From: Ciona savignyi
Taxonomy: Eukaryota; Chordata; Ascidiacea; Phlebobranchia; Cionidae
Reading direction: 5' to 3'
Length of the DNA: 64,000 bases
NCBI GenBank assembly: GCA_000149265.1
Contig: CH003035.1
Location: forward strand, 842,415 to 906,414
Positions 60,201 to 64,000 of this stretch are shown one piece after another. The notes under the pieces were generated by a model that saw nothing but the letters and a program-made list of their open reading frames with translations, had not been told where the DNA came from and did not search any database. The translations under genes were made by a program, and so were the position numbers. The first letter of the stretch is position 1, and each line of letters begins with the position of its first letter.

Positions 60201-62602
60201 GAATCTAACAAAAGAAAGCATGGGAAACTTGACCAACTTAGTCGAGTTAGATTTTAGTGGAGGTTACTTGGAACATGTCAGCGATAATTCCATGGCCAAT
60301 ATGTGTCAACTGGTCAAACTCAACTTATCAAATAATGGCATTACCGTCATCACTTACATGACTTTATTTATCAGGTAATTAGATTGCTTACATATCTTCA
60401 GGCTGCCTTTCTTCTTTTATACTCTCGCTTAATTATGCTGTTTGCATTATAAATGTTTTAAGATAGAGTGAGACTAGTATTCATCTCAGTATCGTAAAAT
60501 TGTCTTTACTCGATTATGCGAAAGAGTATCTGAATTTAAAAATCTCGTTTTAATAAACATTTTATCTTTTCTCAGGACATCGATACTTAATGAATTGGAC
60601 TTGTCTTCCAATGCGATTAGTTTTGTTGAGGGCGCAGCTTTTTCTTCACATCTCAATTTAAAGCAACTCAATCTGTATGCAAATCGACTGGATGAAATAA
60701 CAGAGGAAACGCTGCAAGGACTTACCAGTCTCGTTCACCTCAACCTCGCTAACAACGGCGTGATTGAAATCGCACCCTATGCTTTTAAAGATCTTGCTAA
60801 TTTAGAGGTATTCACTTTAACTAGGTACAATTGGAAAGTTTATCTGTATTATTATCAATTCAGGCCACTGTTAGACTTTATCGTTTGCCCCGTAATGACG
60901 TTTAATTTATTTAATACAATAATTTAGTAGCAACAATAACTTTATTTTATTTATTTTTGTAGCATTTTTTACTTAACTAATGAAACCTCAGAAGGCAATA
61001 ATGATATTTTTTAAGGTTTTGGACTTGAAAAACAACGACCTAGAAATAATATTCGAAGAACAGCTAACCGCGTGCACCAAACTGAAAAGCCTGAACCTGG
61101 ACAACAATCAACTTTTGCACATTCATCCAATCAACCTCCAACAACTTGCCACTCTTCAACTAAGCAATAACAACTTGACTGAACTGCCACGTCTAGTTGC
61201 TCCTGCGTTAACCTCGCTGGATGCTTCATATAACAACTTGCAGGTTTGTATTTGTATGATAGACACGTTCCTTTAATTTAGTAGAAACCATCCATCCGCT
61301 GGAGTAAGGCAATGTCCGTAAAGTGCCTTGCCCAAGTATAAAACCGACTAGCTAGCGACCAGTTTCGCACCTGCAACCTTACAGATTGAAAGGCGACGCA
61401 GTTAACCGCCAGACTAACCGGCCGGATGATAATATCATAAAAATAGAAATTTAACGATTGGAACTAGCAATTCTTTAAATAGATGTATTTAAAATAAATG
61501 TAATTAAAAAGGGATACAATTTATTAATCTTACGGCCCGATGGTCGCCCACACTTGTAGCGTATGCTTTAAACTATATATCAATATATACGATTCCGAAA
61601 TAAATGCGATGTTCATAATTTCTAAAAATTTTAATTCGTGTTTAATTAGGTTATAAAACGTTCAGGTATTTTGTTTGTCACACGGGCCTAATTTATTATT
61701 CCGATGCGGTTTACTGACATCATTTCCCTATTAGATGTACCATTGTTTTGCAGGAACTGACGCACGGGATAATGGCAGGTTGCCCTGCCATACAACAACT
61801 ATTTCTTCAGTACAATCCAGCACTCGCGGTCAGTGATTTTGCAGTGTTTCGTGATGTGGCTCATCTGACCGAATTAAACTTGGAGAAATGTTCAGTTCAT
61901 CAATTCGTCGAGGTTATGCTTCCCTCGCTTAAAGTGTTACTTCTAAGCGAAAACTATATTACTGAGGCTAATACGTCTATCGCGGCCACTATGCCTCTGC
62001 TTCAACGCATTGATTTATCGTTCAACAACTTGTCGACCGTCAACCCTAGTGTTTTCAAGTCGGAAAACTTAAAGTCAGTCGATTTCTCCGGAAATACGTT
62101 TCAGTGCGACTGCTTACTGCTTCCGTTTGTGAATTGGGTGAAAAGGGAAAACGAAGAACTGGATGTAGTTGTGATCGGATCTACAGAATACATGTGCTCT
62201 GGTCCCGCGCCCTTTTTTAGCCAATTGGTTCTACACGCCGTGGATGGATTGGATTGTACTCCGAAGCCCGAACCACAAAAAGCAACTATTGCGATGGAGA
62301 TCGTGCTCGGTGTAGTGACGGGCGTCGCGCTTCTTTTTTCGGTCTTGATCGCCTGTTACTGCCGAAGAAGAGTGTCGTCTTCCAACGCGTCTTCCGCCTC
62401 ATCGGTCGACGACGCCGGCTCCAACAACGTCTTCTCGCTGCACTGCTGCGACTGGTTGGCAGTCAACCTCCGGTCACGCGCGATCTTGCGAGGCAGGGCT
62501 AGATCACGTGGCCGAGTGCTGTCGGAAGAAGAAAGACGAGACCTGATGATCGCGACTCCTTTGGCGTCGCCCTTGGATGACGAACCACCCGAGTTACTGT
62601 GA
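57240..62602 (+). CDS. Leucine-rich-repeat type I transmembrane protein, no TIR domain
   Basis: Eight exons join in phase: 57240-57278, 57883-58029, 58570-58712, 59024-59226, 59411-60374, 60576-60807, 61016-61243 and 61754-62602. They give 2805 nt, 934 residues. Exons 1-2 give a signal peptide across the first junction (LCMALVMLCISTTSRAG) and a Cys-rich N-flank (CISKCSCSMIEGEIVADC). Exons 3-8 are a long run of LRRs (for example LEKLDLSLNRLISVP, LVKLNLSNNGITVI, LKSLNLDNNQLLHI). It is broken in exon 5 by a Thr-rich insert near VAPTTQPP. Exon 8 ends with a C-flank of the CDCLLLPFVNW type, a membrane helix (IVLGVVTGVALLFSVLIACY), RRR and a tail of about 80 residues with a terminal EPPELL. The ectodomain is Toll-like or chaoptin-like, but there is no TIR, kinase or other signalling domain. 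Ligand unknown. Confidence 0.85.
58147..58436 (+). mobile_element. tRNA-derived SINE in LRR-gene intron 2
   Basis: Plus-strand copy with a diverged head (CACCGATTAGTCTGGTGG), intact body (TTGGGCAAGGCACTTAACGG, GGTGGGCACGAGGTGATCTG) and a tail reading AATAAACATATATATCATAT. Confidence 0.8.
61250..61425 (-). mobile_element. tRNA-derived SINE, 5' part, directly after LRR-gene donor site
   Basis: This minus-strand copy keeps only the head half: ATGATAGACACGTTCC at the left through GTGCCTTGCCCAAG to CCAGACTAACCGGCCGG at the right. The tail half is missing. It begins about 7 bp after the donor of exon 7 (GT at 61244). Confidence 0.8.
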
Positions 62603-63594
62603 CAAAATAACGGTTATCTTTCCTTACGAGTTGTATAAGATATTCTATCGAAACAGCATAACAACTTCATGTAAGAAGTTTCCATTTAGATTAACTACCT
62701 CTCACTTATAGTTAGCACGTAAATTATGCGGTCCAACTCTTCCGAATGTAGTTAAAATAGCCAGTCTACTTTTAGCCCAACTGTTTGCCGGCTGGTCCGT
62801 TCTTACATGACATTGTTTTAAACTGTATAATGTTGTACGTTAAGCAGTATATACAATATATTTGTTTGAATGTCATTTTAGATAAGCTGCCAATTTCTTG
62901 TTGTTTCTTTTTGTGATATGGCCTTGCCAATTCTATCCACTGTGTTTGTAAGGTGTTTTCGACAGCTCATTTGTTTAATTGTGACACCACATACTGTACA
63001 CCAAGACAATATTTTTCCACGCTGGGCGAATATTTCAATTTTTACTGTATTTCTTCATTTTGTCGAAGGCTTCAGCTGTTCCATTTTCGTGCCATTAATT
63101 AAACGGTGTGTAATCTTATTACTGTTTTTTTTTCTACAAGGCTAACTTAACCTCGCGTCATAACCACAGGCAGAGTTCGAAAAACAAGTGTTTGCGGTTG
63201 CATTTTATCTTATTGCATATAGCACGCCTGACCACAGATAAGTTTGCCTGCTGCTGGGAAACTGAATAACAAGCTAATCAATGCAAAGGTTTTTTTACTA
63301 AAATTGGCGCAATAGATGACAAAATAGAACGTTGCAACAAAATATCGACGAGAATTGAAAAAAAGCGAAGTAAATGTGTCGAGGAGGCATTAAAAGTATT
63401 TCACTTCGATGCCACGAAGAAAACTTAAAATCTCTTAGCGGCATTCCATTTTTAGTCTGCGGTCGAATTAAACCGAGGCGGAAAAAAATGGAATTACAAC
63501 ATTTGTCACCAAAAGTATTTCAAATGCAATACGCACTATGCTTTAAAAAGGATGTGTCGGGGTAAAAAGTAGAGGCGATTTCGAAAAGCGCAAA
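62603..63594. other. LRR-gene 3' flank and intergenic sequence
   Basis: Presumed 3' untranslated region, then AT-rich sequence. Small open frames (62918-63145, 63374-63565) have no recognisable features. Confidence 0.4.
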
Positions 63595-63996
63595 TCACGT
63601 ATCACTGGCTTGGAAAAAAGAATTTGAAGACGTTGGTGGTTTGAGCTCCTTGTTCGGATGACTGAGGAGCGGCTCCTCCTCCTGCTCCGGAGGACCCCGC
63701 ATCAGTGATGACGTCTCGACCACCCGCGCTGACGACACCACCACCAGTTGCTTGGCAACGGCGGGTACAGAATCGCTCCCCGGGCCGGAGTCGGTCGAAG
63801 AGTTCGGAGTTTCTCGGTCCGACGAGATATCTTGGCGCCGTCTTAACGGCCTCCGTTTCGCTTGGTTCGGCGGACGTTTGTGCGAGTTTGACGCGCATCT
63901 CGGGCCTGTGGGGCTCGACAAGCACTGTGTGCTTCTGTGGACGTGCGCGCTTTCGATCCGCGTATTATGCATGTGTGAGGTAGATAGGGCACGCAC
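63595..63996 (-). CDS. Probable 3'-terminal exon of an unidentified minus-strand gene
   Basis: The last 400 bases are strikingly GC-rich compared with their flanks and open in two minus-strand frames. The more protein-like frame, ending at 63595, is hydrophilic: a basic stretch (KRRPLRRRQDIS), a Ser/Asp/Pro stretch (DRETPNSSTDSGPGSDS), then PPEQEEEPLLSHPNKELKPP and a stop. This looks like the cytoplasmic tail of a longer protein whose upstream exons lie beyond the window. The other frame (63602-63925) is Gly/Ala-rich and less convincing. I do not recognise the family. The in-frame ATG near the window edge need not be the real start. Confidence 0.4.
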   Translation of the reverse strand: MRALSTSHMHNTRIESAHVHRSTQCLSSPTGPRCASNSHKRPPNQAKRRPLRRRQDISSDRETPNSSTDSGPGSDSVPAVAKQLVVVSSARVVETSSLMRGPPEQEEEPLLSHPNKELKPPTSSNSFFQASDT

Positions 63997-64000
63997 GGGG

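Overview
The window looks like nuclear DNA of a tunicate, most likely an ascidian of the Ciona type. It is AT-rich, its genes are intron-split and animal-type (fringe, plastin, WASP, SDF4/Cab45, SKA2, COX20, a leucine-rich-repeat receptor), introns are mostly short, and one tRNA-derived SINE family recurs about 14 times. The species is inferred from this general character, not proven. A 100-base run of N (45835-45934) shows it is a draft assembly. All exon models were built by eye from reading frame, GT/AG sites, phase and family knowledge; no alignment was run.

Layout. 1-8232: 5' part of a plastin/fimbrin gene on the minus strand (eight exons, the last cut by the window edge); its intron 7 holds a 3.5 kb foldback transposon with minisatellite arms and a HECT ubiquitin-ligase remnant. 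8233-15088: no convincing gene; a cluster of tRNA-like repeats lies near 12.7-13.3 kb. 15089-16027: single-exon fringe glycosyltransferase (minus). 18792-26590: SDF4/Cab45-like EF-hand gene (plus, eight exons) with SINEs and a hAT element in its introns. 28467-46562: WASP/N-WASP gene (plus); its 11.7 kb intron 4 contains a very large Ser-rich exon with its own TATA box. 48686-50524: SKA2-like gene (minus). 50876-51184: COX20-like gene (minus). 51.2-57.2 kb: no convincing gene. 57240-62602: LRR type I membrane protein (plus, eight exons). 63595-63996: probable 3' exon of another minus-strand gene.

The genes do not form one pathway. Plastin and WASP both act on actin (bundling and Arp2/3-driven nucleation), SKA2 on kinetochore attachment, COX20 on cytochrome oxidase assembly, SDF4 and fringe in the Golgi/secretory pathway, and the LRR protein at the cell surface. 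No operon is evident; the closest head-to-tail pair (COX20 then SKA2) is about 350 bp apart.

The most unusual points are the HECT-carrying foldback element, the giant exon nested in WASP whose splice phase would also allow joining to the WASP CRIB/VCA half, a nested transposon stack around 19 kb with a tRNA-like gene inside it, and SINEs or MITEs lying directly against splice sites.
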